Origin: Shouchella miscanthi
Lineage (GTDB): Bacteria; Bacillota; Bacilli; Bacillales; Bacillaceae_D
NCBI RefSeq assembly: GCF_007725405.1
Contig: NZ_CP042163.1
Coordinates: forward strand, 1,178,001-1,242,000
DNA length: 64,000 nt
Direction of reading: 5' to 3'
Shown: in pieces, positions 46,936 through 54,986 of the stretch
How the letters are laid out: each line of letters starts with the position of its first letter
How positions within the stretch are numbered: the first letter of the stretch is position 1
The notes under the pieces: generated by a model
Told to the model about the DNA's origin: nothing
The model's database searches: none
The model's input: the letters and a program-made list of their open reading frames with translations, nothing else
Position numbers and translations under genes: made by a program

Positions 46936-47865
46936 TTGATAGAAGCAGAGCAACTTACAAAATCGTTTGGATCGGTTCATGCGGTCAATGGAATGGGTCT
47001 TTATTTAAAGAAAGGTGAATCCGTAGGCTTACTGGGACCGAATGGAGCGGGAAAGTCGACGTTAATCGAGATGTTATCGAGCTTAAGCAAGCCAACGAAA
47101 GGAAAGATCTTTTTTAATGGAAAGTCTATTCATTCACAATTAAAATCATTTCGAGAAAAAATCGGTGTCGTTCCACAAGATATTGCGCTTTATGGTGAAT
47201 TAACCGCTCGCGAAAATCTACAATTCTTCGGAAAAGCTTACAAATTAAAAGGAGGAGCATTAACAGAACGTGTCAATGAATTATTAGACTTAGTGGAGCT
47301 AGAAGAACGAAAGAATCATCAAGTTAAAACCTTTTCAGGAGGAATGAAACGACGCTTAAATTTAGCCGTTGCCCTTATTCATCAGCCAGAATTCCTTATA
47401 TTAGATGAACCGACTGTTGGCATTGACCCGCATTCAAGAAGGCACTTGCTTGATTTAATCCGTAAATTACAACAAGAAGAAGGAAAAACCATTCTGTATA
47501 CCAGTCATTACATGGAAGAAGTTGAATTCTTGTGCGACCGTATCTACATTATGGATCGTGGATCCATTATCGCATCGGGTACAAAGAATGAACTAAAGCA
47601 AATTCTAAGTGTGGAACGTACGTATGAATTAATCGTCCGTGTACAGAAGAAAACATTGGAACAACAGTTACAAGCATTGGAGGATGTGAAATCTGTCGTT
47701 GAGATAGAGAGCGGTTATCGAGTCGTTTCTTACAAAAAAGAATTATTTAAAGAATTGTTACAAGTGGCGCAAGGAGAGAATGTTGAAGTGCGTGCTATAA
47801 AAGTAGAAGAGTCGACTTTAGAAGATGTATTTCTTCATTTAACAGGTCGTACTTTACGCGATTAA
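46936..47865 (+). CDS. ABC exporter ATPase (LnrL-like)
   Basis: A 309-residue ABC-2-type ATPase with TTG start and aggaggtg upstream. Walker A is GPNGAGKST (about 35-43), the Q-loop VVPQDIAL, the signature FSGGMKRRL (about 134-142), and Walker B LILDEPTVG (about 153-161), with the switch His in TSHYMEE. The C-terminal 80 residues (VEESTLEDVFLHLTGRTL) are typical of drug- and lipid-export ATPases. It powers the two permeases that follow. By gene order it resembles LnrL of linearmycin resistance. Confidence 0.92.
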   Translation: MIEAEQLTKSFGSVHAVNGMGLYLKKGESVGLLGPNGAGKSTLIEMLSSLSKPTKGKIFFNGKSIHSQLKSFREKIGVVPQDIALYGELTARENLQFFGKAYKLKGGALTERVNELLDLVELEERKNHQVKTFSGGMKRRLNLAVALIHQPEFLILDEPTVGIDPHSRRHLLDLIRKLQQEEGKTILYTSHYMEEVEFLCDRIYIMDRGSIIASGTKNELKQILSVERTYELIVRVQKKTLEQQLQALEDVKSVVEIESGYRVVSYKKELFKELLQVAQGENVEVRAIKVEESTLEDVFLHLTGRTLRD

Positions 47866-47877
47866 AGGAGCGTTATC

Positions 47878-49065
47878 ATGAGTATTTTTCAAAAAGAATT
47901 AAAACAACTCGTTCATGATAAGGGAGCGCTTTTATCAACATTGTTGCTACCTTTTGTATCTACTATGATTTTAGGATTTGCATTAACGAATTCGTTTTCC
48001 TCAGAGGTGAGTTTTGAGGACGTCTCAATTGCTGTAATCGAGACATCCACACTTGAAGAAGATCTACAGATAGCATCTGAAAGGTTTTCTGTTCATGAAG
48101 ACGAATTAAAGCCGTTAGCTGTGCCTGACTCTCTTTTTGCTTACATGGATGGTGACATAAGCGTCGATTATTATTCACCTGATAGTAATGTGGTGCATGA
48201 AGATTACACTGCTGTCATAGAAATTCCGTCAGAGTATCGACTGATGCTTTGGCATGAGCAGCTTGTAGGAGGTTGGTCAGAACAGGTAGAGTCTTTTCAA
48301 TTATACGTAAATCAAGAACAAAGGCAGCATGCGATGATGGTTGAAACGATGATGAATTCGTACATGGAGCAAGTGTATGCACATACAGAACTCGCTGAAA
48401 ATGATGAGGGGATAATTGATTTCGGGAACGTTGTGGTTCAAGGGACATCACCTCTTACATCATTTGAATATTACACATATGGAATGGGTGTTTTGTATGT
48501 TTTTTTTACTGCCGGACTTATGGCGAATTTCGCATTTTCCGAGAAAAAAGGAAAAATTTATGGGCGACTAGTCATAGCAAATGTTCAACCTGCAAACTAT
48601 TTACTGGCGAAATTTGCGACTTCATGCGTAATTGTCTTTCTTCAATTATTGGTTTTGTTTGGTCTATCTATGCTGATTTTTCAAATTACAATCACAAATT
48701 GGCTAAGCTTTATGGCTGTTGCTATTGTGCTTTGTTTAGCAGTAGGAAGTGTTGCCTCACTCCTTGTTGCAATCCAGTTTCGAGCAAATACAGAAAAAGT
48801 AGCGAACGTTTTTATGCTTCTTGTTGTGTCTATTTTAGGGTTTTTAGGTGGGAGTTTTTTTCCGTCATCTAACTTATCACCATTACTTAATGAAATCGGA
48901 CAGTTTACACCAAATGGACGGGCGCTTCAAGCGTTCATCCAAGCCGGTCAAGGTGAATCGATTGCACAACTTTCGAACTCACTTCTTTACTTGTCCATCT
49001 TTTCACTTGTGTTGTTTGTCGTTGCGTGGGTTGTGTTTCCATCTAAAGGAGGCATAGAGTCATGA
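47878..49065 (+). CDS. ABC-2 type permease (LnrM-like)
   Basis: A 395-residue ABC-2 permease. One membrane segment near the N-terminus (STLLLPFVSTMILGFALT) is followed by an extracellular domain of about 170 residues, then five segments from about 200, including GVLYVFFTAGLMANFAFSEKKGKIYGRL. It lies 12 bp after the ATPase gene and overlaps the next permease by 4 bp, so a heterodimer is likely. Confidence 0.9.
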   Translation: MSIFQKELKQLVHDKGALLSTLLLPFVSTMILGFALTNSFSSEVSFEDVSIAVIETSTLEEDLQIASERFSVHEDELKPLAVPDSLFAYMDGDISVDYYSPDSNVVHEDYTAVIEIPSEYRLMLWHEQLVGGWSEQVESFQLYVNQEQRQHAMMVETMMNSYMEQVYAHTELAENDEGIIDFGNVVVQGTSPLTSFEYYTYGMGVLYVFFTAGLMANFAFSEKKGKIYGRLVIANVQPANYLLAKFATSCVIVFLQLLVLFGLSMLIFQITITNWLSFMAVAIVLCLAVGSVASLLVAIQFRANTEKVANVFMLLVVSILGFLGGSFFPSSNLSPLLNEIGQFTPNGRALQAFIQAGQGESIAQLSNSLLYLSIFSLVLFVVAWVVFPSKGGIES

Positions 49066-50120
49066 CAGCTATTTTTTATCAATACACGAAAGAAATTATA
49101 CGTTCTCCATTTACCTTGCTTCTTATGATCGGTATGACTGTGTTTTTTACGCTTATCATGAGTAGCGCAGGATCTTCTCACATACATGTGACGGTTTACT
49201 CGGATTCGTTAGGAGAAGATGTACTAAATGAACGAGTGTCTTTATTAAATCGCAATTATGAAGAGTATGTATTTGAAGCGACAAGCAAACAAGAAGCAAA
49301 TCGGCTTTTAAGTGCACAAGGCGTGGAGGCGGTTGTGGAGTTAAAAGCATCATCCTACGTGATTCATAGTGCTTTTGAAAATGCTCCTCTTATGTACATG
49401 GTTCAACCAGTACTTGAGTCTCATTACTTACTACACTATGTGGAACAGGTAGGTACGGCGGAAACGAATGACGATGTATTTGCATTTGAATCACAGGCAA
49501 TGGAGCAAAAAACAAAGGTAGATGAGCAGCTTCGAAGTTTATTTGGCTTTACGCTTTTCTTTTCCTTTTTCACTATGGGTTTTACAATTTTAACGATTCT
49601 TGAATTAAAAGAGGACGGTGTATGGAATCGATTAATTTTAACATCGACTACAAAAACCGAGCTCTATCTGAGCAACTTGCTTGTGGCATTTATGCTTTCC
49701 TTTGCGCAAATTACCATTGTACTCGTTTTGTTTGCAACGGTATTTAATGTAGATTTCTATGGAGGGTTTTGGTCACTCTTTCTTGTCATGGTGCCTTATT
49801 TATTTGCAACGATGGCGTTTGGGATTTTTATGAGTGGGATTGTCACATCTTCACAACAGTTAACGGCAGTCATTCCATTATTCGGAACAAGCTTTGCTAT
49901 GTTAGGTGGAGTTTTTTGGCCATTAGACATTGTGGATTCAGAATGGATGCTCGCATTGTCCTATGGTAGTCCACTTCGGTATGGGTTAGAGATGATGGCG
50001 GGTGCAACATATGGTAATTGGTCGATAGACGAATTTCTATTCCCGAGTGCGGTACTTATTTTCATGGGTCTCGCATTTACTGGAATTGGTATTCGTTTAA
50101 TGGAGAGAAAGTCTGTTTAG
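49062..50120 (+). CDS. ABC-2 type permease (LnrN-like)
   Basis: A 352-residue permease with the same plan as the preceding one: one N-terminal segment, an outer domain to about 155, then five segments starting FGFTLFFSFFTMGFTILTILELKEDGVWNRL. The conserved cytoplasmic DGVWNRLILTSTTK loop contacts the ATPase. It closes the exporter operon, ending at the hairpin 50126-50151. Confidence 0.9.
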   Translation: MTAIFYQYTKEIIRSPFTLLLMIGMTVFFTLIMSSAGSSHIHVTVYSDSLGEDVLNERVSLLNRNYEEYVFEATSKQEANRLLSAQGVEAVVELKASSYVIHSAFENAPLMYMVQPVLESHYLLHYVEQVGTAETNDDVFAFESQAMEQKTKVDEQLRSLFGFTLFFSFFTMGFTILTILELKEDGVWNRLILTSTTKTELYLSNLLVAFMLSFAQITIVLVLFATVFNVDFYGGFWSLFLVMVPYLFATMAFGIFMSGIVTSSQQLTAVIPLFGTSFAMLGGVFWPLDIVDSEWMLALSYGSPLRYGLEMMAGATYGNWSIDEFLFPSAVLIFMGLAFTGIGIRLMERKSV

Positions 50121-50125
50121 AAGAG

Positions 50126-50151
50126 AACCTGAACTTCATAAAGTTCAGGTT
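50126..50151 (+). terminator. Terminator of the exporter operon
   Basis: aacctgaactt, loop cata, aagttcaggtt: an 11-bp perfect stem, followed by TTGTTT. Confidence 0.75.
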
Positions 50152-50243
50152 TGTTTGGATTTCTGCACGCTTCAAAGAATAATATGTACACGGTGCGAGG
50201 CGAAGACACGGTCACAGTCTCACGCCCTCGCCTCACTCGTGCA

Positions 50244-50786
50244 TTACTTCTTTGGTAATATTTTGAAAATTACCCCGCTTTCAAGGGTGGTAACAAAGTC
50301 ATCGATCCAATCATAATAGCCGTTTGCGTGCTGGAGTTTTATTAAATCAATTTTAATTTGATCTGTTAAGTGAGGGGCTTCCTCTAGAAGAGACTGTAAC
50401 TCCTGTTCCATTTCTAGACTGGCTTTACGATTGCGTTCTATAGCCGTTCGCCATTGCTTTGTAAAAATGGCTATAAAGGAATTATACCAATCGTCTTCTG
50501 ACGTATAGAGGTCTTTTCGTACACCCTTCTGCCATACCTTTCTGGCCATATTCGCTTCCGTTAGCTGACGAATACTCGTGCTCATACTTGTCTTGCTCAT
50601 ACCTAAATGATCACTCATTTGGTCGAGGGTTAGGGCGTTTTCTTCAAATAGGAGTGCTCCGTAAAGACGACCAGTTGATTCATTCATGCCGTATAGATGA
50701 AGGTTTGTGGATAGCTCATGGATGAATGTTTCACGTATATGTTGGAGTCGTTCATCTAAAGATGGATCATAGTTTGTTGTCTCCAT
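50244..50786 (-). CDS. GbsR-family regulator divergent from opuA (OpcR-like)
   Basis: A 180-residue second GbsR-type protein. I start at the ATG of METTNYDP, which has ggaggaatatt just upstream; the 15 extra residues of the longer frame lack a ribosome site. LHLYGMNESTGRLYGALLFEEN and DQMSDHLGMSKTSMSTSIRQL are the family DNA-binding region, parallel to the gbsR gene at 4848. It is divergent from opuAA-AB-AC and so likely controls it, as OpcR controls choline/betaine uptake genes in B. subtilis. That role is inferred. Confidence 0.85.
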   Translation of the reverse strand: METTNYDPSLDERLQHIRETFIHELSTNLHLYGMNESTGRLYGALLFEENALTLDQMSDHLGMSKTSMSTSIRQLTEANMARKVWQKGVRKDLYTSEDDWYNSFIAIFTKQWRTAIERNRKASLEMEQELQSLLEEAPHLTDQIKIDLIKLQHANGYYDWIDDFVTTLESGVIFKILPKK

Positions 50787-50906
50787 AATATTCCTCCAAA
50801 AGATTGATAAATAAAGTGTAACAAAATACAAAAAAAGAGAACACTAAGAGAAATGAGAGGATTTATTAGGATAATGGAGCATTTCAAAGGAAAGGTACGA
50901 TTAAAT

Positions 50907-50933
50907 TCGTTTAATAAAAACTGTACAAACAAT
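50907..50933. promoter_or_regulatory. Variant of the GbsR-type operator in the opuA promoter region
   Basis: TCGTTTAA, 12 bp, AAACAAT. The half-sites match those before gbsA and the lone opuAC-like gene, but the gap is 4 bp longer and the site lies upstream of the predicted opuA -35. It may bind the divergent regulator. Confidence 0.4.
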
Positions 50934-50960
50934 ACTAACGGATAGAATGCTTTATTCAGT

Positions 50961-50990
50961 TTGATTACATTTTGATTTATAGGGTATAGT
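50961..50990 (+). promoter_or_regulatory. Candidate promoter of opuA
   Basis: TTGATT (50961-50966), 18-bp spacer, TATAGT (50985-50990), about 45 bp before the opuAA start. Confidence 0.5.
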
Positions 50991-51035
50991 TACATAGTCA
51001 TAAAGACGCAGGAATTGTATAAAGAGGTGGAAGAT

Positions 51036-52253
51036 TTGTCGAAAATAAAGGTTGAAGGTTTAACTAAAGTGTTTGGCAAAAAACCTAAACGAGCCTTAGA
51101 TATGCTAAAAGAAGGTAAGAAAAAACCTGAGATATTAGAGAAAACTGGATTGACCGTTGGGGTTGATCGGGCGAGTTTCGAAGTTGAAGATGGCGAAATT
51201 TTCGTAATAATGGGACTTTCTGGTAGTGGGAAGTCAACGCTAGTTCGACTTCTAAATCGCTTAATTAATCCAACAGTCGGAAGCGTTATGGTCGATGGGG
51301 AAGATTTAGCGAAAATGGACCAAAAAAACCTTCGCGAAGTTCGACGTAAAAAAATGAGCATGGTGTTTCAAAAGTTTGGTTTGTTTCCAAACCGTACCAT
51401 TTTAAGCAATGTCGAATATGGTCTTGAAATTCAAGGTATTCCGAAAGAAAAAAGAAAAGAGACAGCTCAAACATCATTAGAACTTGTTGGATTAAAAGGA
51501 TATGAAACAAGTTATCCTGATCAACTCTCTGGTGGTATGCAGCAACGTGTTGGTTTAGCACGAGCGCTTGCAAATGATCCGGACATTCTTTTGATGGATG
51601 AAGCATTTTCGGCACTTGATCCACTTATTCGTAAAGATATGCAAGATGAATTACTTGATCTACAAGAAAAAATGAATCGCACGATTATCTTTATTACGCA
51701 TGATTTGGATGAGGCGCTTAGAATTGGTGACCGCATCATGATCATGAAAGACGGTTCTGTTGTTCAAATTGGGACGCCCGAGGAAATTTTAACAAAGCCG
51801 GAAAACGAATATGTTGAGCGCTTTGTTGAAGATGTGGATCGTTCGAAAGTTTTTACTGCTGAAAACGTCATGATTCGTCCAGAGACGATTAATCTTGAAA
51901 AAGATGGTCCTCGTGTGGCGCTGCAACGAATGAAAGATGCAGGCATCTCTAGTATTTACGTGACAAAGCGTAATCGAGACCTTGTTGGTATTATTCATGC
52001 TACAGATGTTTCTGAACTGATCAAGCAAAATGTTAACAGTGTAGAATCCATTATTATTGAAGATATTCCAAGTGTAGAAAAGGATACGCCTTTAAATGAA
52101 TTAATGGACCGTCTAGCAGTGAGCGCTGTACCGCTTGTTGTTAAAGAAGAAAATAGATTAAAAGGTATTATTGTACGAAGCGCAGTTCTAGGTGCGTTAT
52201 CAGGAAGTGAGGTCGATTTTAATGGATTTTCTACCCCGTCTGGAAGTAGGTGA
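51036..52253 (+). CDS. opuAA: Glycine betaine ABC transporter ATPase
   Basis: I start at TTG 51036 (SKIKVEGLTKVFG), with agaggtgg upstream; 405 residues. Walker A is GLSGSGKST (about 60-68), signature LSGGMQQRVGLARAL (about 168), Walker B LLMDEAFSALD. After about 270 come two CBS domains (AENVMIRPETINL and VESIIIEDIPSVE), which in OpuA sense ionic strength at the membrane and switch transport on in osmotic upshift. It is the first gene of opuAA-AB-AC and overlaps the permease gene by 32 bp. Confidence 0.95.
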   Translation: MSKIKVEGLTKVFGKKPKRALDMLKEGKKKPEILEKTGLTVGVDRASFEVEDGEIFVIMGLSGSGKSTLVRLLNRLINPTVGSVMVDGEDLAKMDQKNLREVRRKKMSMVFQKFGLFPNRTILSNVEYGLEIQGIPKEKRKETAQTSLELVGLKGYETSYPDQLSGGMQQRVGLARALANDPDILLMDEAFSALDPLIRKDMQDELLDLQEKMNRTIIFITHDLDEALRIGDRIMIMKDGSVVQIGTPEEILTKPENEYVERFVEDVDRSKVFTAENVMIRPETINLEKDGPRVALQRMKDAGISSIYVTKRNRDLVGIIHATDVSELIKQNVNSVESIIIEDIPSVEKDTPLNELMDRLAVSAVPLVVKEENRLKGIIVRSAVLGALSGSEVDFNGFSTPSGSR

Positions 52254-53070
52254 ATGGGTTGAGGTCATTGCCGACTGGTTAAATCGAAATGCAGATTGGT
52301 TTTTTAGTGCGATTGTCTTTTTAATTGGTCAATTAATTGATGGAATTTATTGGGTTATATCATTACCGCCTAGTTGGCTGTTTATTATCCTTATTGCTAT
52401 TGCAACGTATTTGTTAAATCGTGGTAAATGGGGACTTGTTGCCTTTGTAACCATCGGTTTAGTCTTTATTGATAGCTTGAATTTTTGGAATGGAATGCTT
52501 GATACATTGTCCATCGTTCTCTCGGCAGGTGTCATTTCGGTCATTTTAGGGGTGCCGTTAGGGATTTGGATGGCCAAAAAAGATGGTGTTGAAGCGTTTT
52601 TCAAGCCTATACTTGATTTCATGCAAACGATGCCCGCATTTGTATACTTAATACCAGCTGTAACATTCTTTGGTGTTGGAATGGTACCAGGGGTTGTGGC
52701 ATCTGTTATATTCGCGATGCCTCCAACTGTCCGAATGACTAATTTAGGGATTCGTCAAGTATCCACCGAACTTATTGAAGCGTCAGAAGCGTTCGGGTCA
52801 ACGAGTACACAAAAATTATTTAAAGTCCAATTGCCACTTGCAAAAGGAACGATTATGGCTGGAATTAACCAGACTGTAATGCTCGCTCTTTCAATGGTCG
52901 TTATTGCTGCGATGATTGGTGCATCGGGTATTGGCCGTGATGTGTATCGTGCTGTTGGTCAAAACGATATTGGAGCTGGATTCGAATCAGGGATTGCTAT
53001 CGTAATCGTAGCTATTATTCTTGACCGATTAACACAAAGCTTTAATAAAAAGCAAGAAGCACGAGGTTGA
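52222..53070 (+). CDS. opuAB: Glycine betaine ABC transporter permease
   Basis: I start at ATG 52222 (MDFLPRLEVGEWV), preceded by gaggtcg, giving 282 residues, the OpuAB length. The protein has about seven membrane segments. The ABC coupling loop is at TELIEASEAFGSTSTQKLFKVQLPLA (about 185-210). It forms the betaine channel with OpuAA. opuAC follows after 64 bp. Confidence 0.95.
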   Translation: MDFLPRLEVGEWVEVIADWLNRNADWFFSAIVFLIGQLIDGIYWVISLPPSWLFIILIAIATYLLNRGKWGLVAFVTIGLVFIDSLNFWNGMLDTLSIVLSAGVISVILGVPLGIWMAKKDGVEAFFKPILDFMQTMPAFVYLIPAVTFFGVGMVPGVVASVIFAMPPTVRMTNLGIRQVSTELIEASEAFGSTSTQKLFKVQLPLAKGTIMAGINQTVMLALSMVVIAAMIGASGIGRDVYRAVGQNDIGAGFESGIAIVIVAIILDRLTQSFNKKQEARG

Positions 53071-53134
53071 TGCGTAGGGGGAGGTTTCCCCCTTCACATA
53101 AATAGAGAAAACAAATTTGGAGGTCGATTGACGT

Positions 53135-54058
53135 ATGAATTGGAAGCATATAGGAACGACAACAAGTCTTGCACTAGTTGTAACATTAGCTGCATGTGGT
53201 AGTGACGACAATGGTGATGGTAATACAGGTTCAGTTGAAGATGAAGCAGATATGTTGTCTCAAGAAGAGATTGCAGAGAATTTAACAGCTATTACGGGGA
53301 TTGAACCTGGAGCAGGTATCATGACTGCAACAGAAGATGCGATTGAGCATTACAATTTAGATTTAGAGTTAGATGTCTCAAGTAGTGCGGTTATGACACA
53401 GCAACTTGCGAATCATATTGAAAATCATGATCCAATTGTTGTGACAGGTTGGTCACCACACTGGAAGTTCGAATCATTTGATTTAAAATACTTAGACGAT
53501 CCAGATAATATTTATGGCGACGCAGAGAATATTCATACGATTGCACGTCTTGGTTTAGAAGAGGACATGCCAGAAGCGCATCAAATTTTAACGAATTTCT
53601 TCTGGACACCAGAAGATATGGAAACCGTCATGCTAGAAATTGAAGAAGGCGCAAGTCCTGAAGAAGCTGCGCGTAACTGGGTGGATGATAACCAAGATAC
53701 AGTTAGCGAATGGACTAATGGTGTCGAGGAAGTAGATGGCCAATCTATTACGTTATCCCTTGTGAACTGGGATTCAGAAATTGCCTCTACTAATGTGATC
53801 GCGACAGTTCTTACTGATATGGGCTTTGAACCGAATTTAATGGACATGGAAGCACCATATATGTGGCAATCTCTTGCAACTGGTGATTCAGACGCGAGTG
53901 TAGCGGCTTGGTTACCATTAACACACGGACATTTCATTGAAGATTATGAAGGTGACTTAGAAGATCTAGGTGCAAATCTTGAAGGTACTAAAATCGGTCT
54001 TGTTGTGCCTGAATACATGGATATTGACTCTATTACAGATTTACCAACAAATGAATAA
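53135..54058 (+). CDS. opuAC: Glycine betaine binding lipoprotein OpuAC
   Basis: A 307-residue lipoprotein with a signal ending TLAAC (Cys21). The half with TGIEPGAGIMTATEDAIE, SSAVMTQQL, VVTGWSPHWKFESF and LDDPDNIYG comes first. The half with LVNWDSEIASTNVI, MWQSLATGDSDASVAAWLP and LGANLEGTKIGLVVP comes second. This is the B. subtilis OpuAC order and the reverse of the receptor at 5552. Trp residues in GWSPHW and AAWLP are candidates for the betaine-binding aromatic cage. ggaggtcg precedes the ATG. Confidence 0.95.
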   Translation: MNWKHIGTTTSLALVVTLAACGSDDNGDGNTGSVEDEADMLSQEEIAENLTAITGIEPGAGIMTATEDAIEHYNLDLELDVSSSAVMTQQLANHIENHDPIVVTGWSPHWKFESFDLKYLDDPDNIYGDAENIHTIARLGLEEDMPEAHQILTNFFWTPEDMETVMLEIEEGASPEEAARNWVDDNQDTVSEWTNGVEEVDGQSITLSLVNWDSEIASTNVIATVLTDMGFEPNLMDMEAPYMWQSLATGDSDASVAAWLPLTHGHFIEDYEGDLEDLGANLEGTKIGLVVPEYMDIDSITDLPTNE

Positions 54059-54071
54059 GTAAACATATAAG

Positions 54072-54106
54072 AAGGCTATGCTTAAACAAGAAGCATAGCC
54101 TTTTTT
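54072..54106 (+). terminator. Terminator of opuA
   Basis: aaggctatgctt and aagcatagcctt form a perfect 12-bp stem, followed by TTTT. Confidence 0.85.
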
Positions 54107-54284
54107 CTGTCTGCTCTTTTTTATGAATTCGTTTTTCTTTTGCCATACGTTGGTAGTGTATAGCGATGTAAACAGCATTATTCTTCCTACCTTTAGATGA
54201 ACGGTATAGATAAAGTGATAAATGAAGAAACTATCAAAAAGCCGTTTCTGTATACGAATCTTACGTAAGAAGGAGGAATGGTTC

Positions 54285-54566
54285 ATGTTCTTATTTATTG
54301 TTTTGTTAACGGTCATACCAGCTGCAATCGTTATTGTAGTGAGGCAATCGATTATTGCCGAAAAAGTAATGGCCTTTTTAGCAGTGATTAGCACAATCGT
54401 TTTTGCTGCGATAACGATGTCCGCCATTCAACAAATTCTTCTCGATCAAACTGTCTTTATGACGTCTATACATGGTGTGTTCTTAGACCCCCTCTTTTTA
54501 ACCTCTGGTGGCTATGTTTTGTTTTTCTTTGTGTATCGGTTAATGTATCATTTGTTGGAATGGTAA
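54285..54566 (+). CDS. Small membrane protein of unknown function
   Basis: A 93-residue protein. The ATG at 54285 is chosen because aaggagga lies 7-8 bp upstream; the longer frame starts in a region without one. Three hydrophobic stretches (FLFIVLLTVIPAAIVIVV, MAFLAVISTIVFAAITMSAI and SGGYVLFFFVYRLMYHLL) fill nearly the whole chain. It is not recognised. It has its own terminator and stands between opuA and a convergent small gene. Confidence 0.65.
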   Translation: MFLFIVLLTVIPAAIVIVVRQSIIAEKVMAFLAVISTIVFAAITMSAIQQILLDQTVFMTSIHGVFLDPLFLTSGGYVLFFFVYRLMYHLLEW

Positions 54567-54593
54567 TGGTGTTACTTTTTTAGAAAAGAAAAG

Positions 54594-54622
54594 AAGGCTA
54601 CGACATATTACCTAGCCTTTTT
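54594..54622 (+). terminator. Terminator of the small membrane protein gene
   Basis: aaggcta pairs with tagcctt around a 12-nt loop, followed by TTT. The aaggcta and tagcctt arms also occur in the terminator at 54072. Confidence 0.65.
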
Positions 54623-54676
54623 CTCTTTTCCGAGTATTTTTATTTGTATTAAAGAACGTTCTTTGGTACAGTAAAG

Positions 54677-54877
54677 CTAAGACGGATTTATTACATTTGG
54701 TTGTATATGGTTTTTCTTTTTTTCTAAGCATAGTTCCATCCATTTAATGATACCAAAGAAAATGAGGATACACCGGATGACTGTCAATTGTTTAATGGGT
54801 TTTGCCGACAGTAAAAGGAATACGACTGTTAAGAAAAATGAAATGAGTGTAAATGGTTGATTTAATCTGTTGATCAT
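54677..54877 (-). CDS. Small membrane protein, 66 residues
   Basis: The minus-strand ATG at 54877 is preceded by a good ggaggttttcact. The product MINRLNQPFTLISFF and onward has two hydrophobic stretches (LISFFLTVVFLLLSA and LTVIRCILIFFGIIKWMEL) and a basic, Lys-rich tail. The longer frame extending into yerA is antisense to that gene and is not used. Function unknown. It is convergent with the neighbouring small gene and divergent from yerA. Confidence 0.55.
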   Translation of the reverse strand: MINRLNQPFTLISFFLTVVFLLLSAKPIKQLTVIRCILIFFGIIKWMELCLEKKKNHIQPNVINPS

Positions 54878-54986
54878 AGTGAAAACCTCCAAAAAAAGTT
54901 GTGATAAAATGTCACAATTCAACATAAATTTTACCCAGATATATGGTAAGATAAGTGAAAGATTGACAGACGAAATGAGTGATATA

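Noticed and set aside
53135-54058. OpuAC as a fusion of two receptors
   Set aside because: The length is that of one receptor. The apparent second domain is the other half of a known circularly permuted arrangement.
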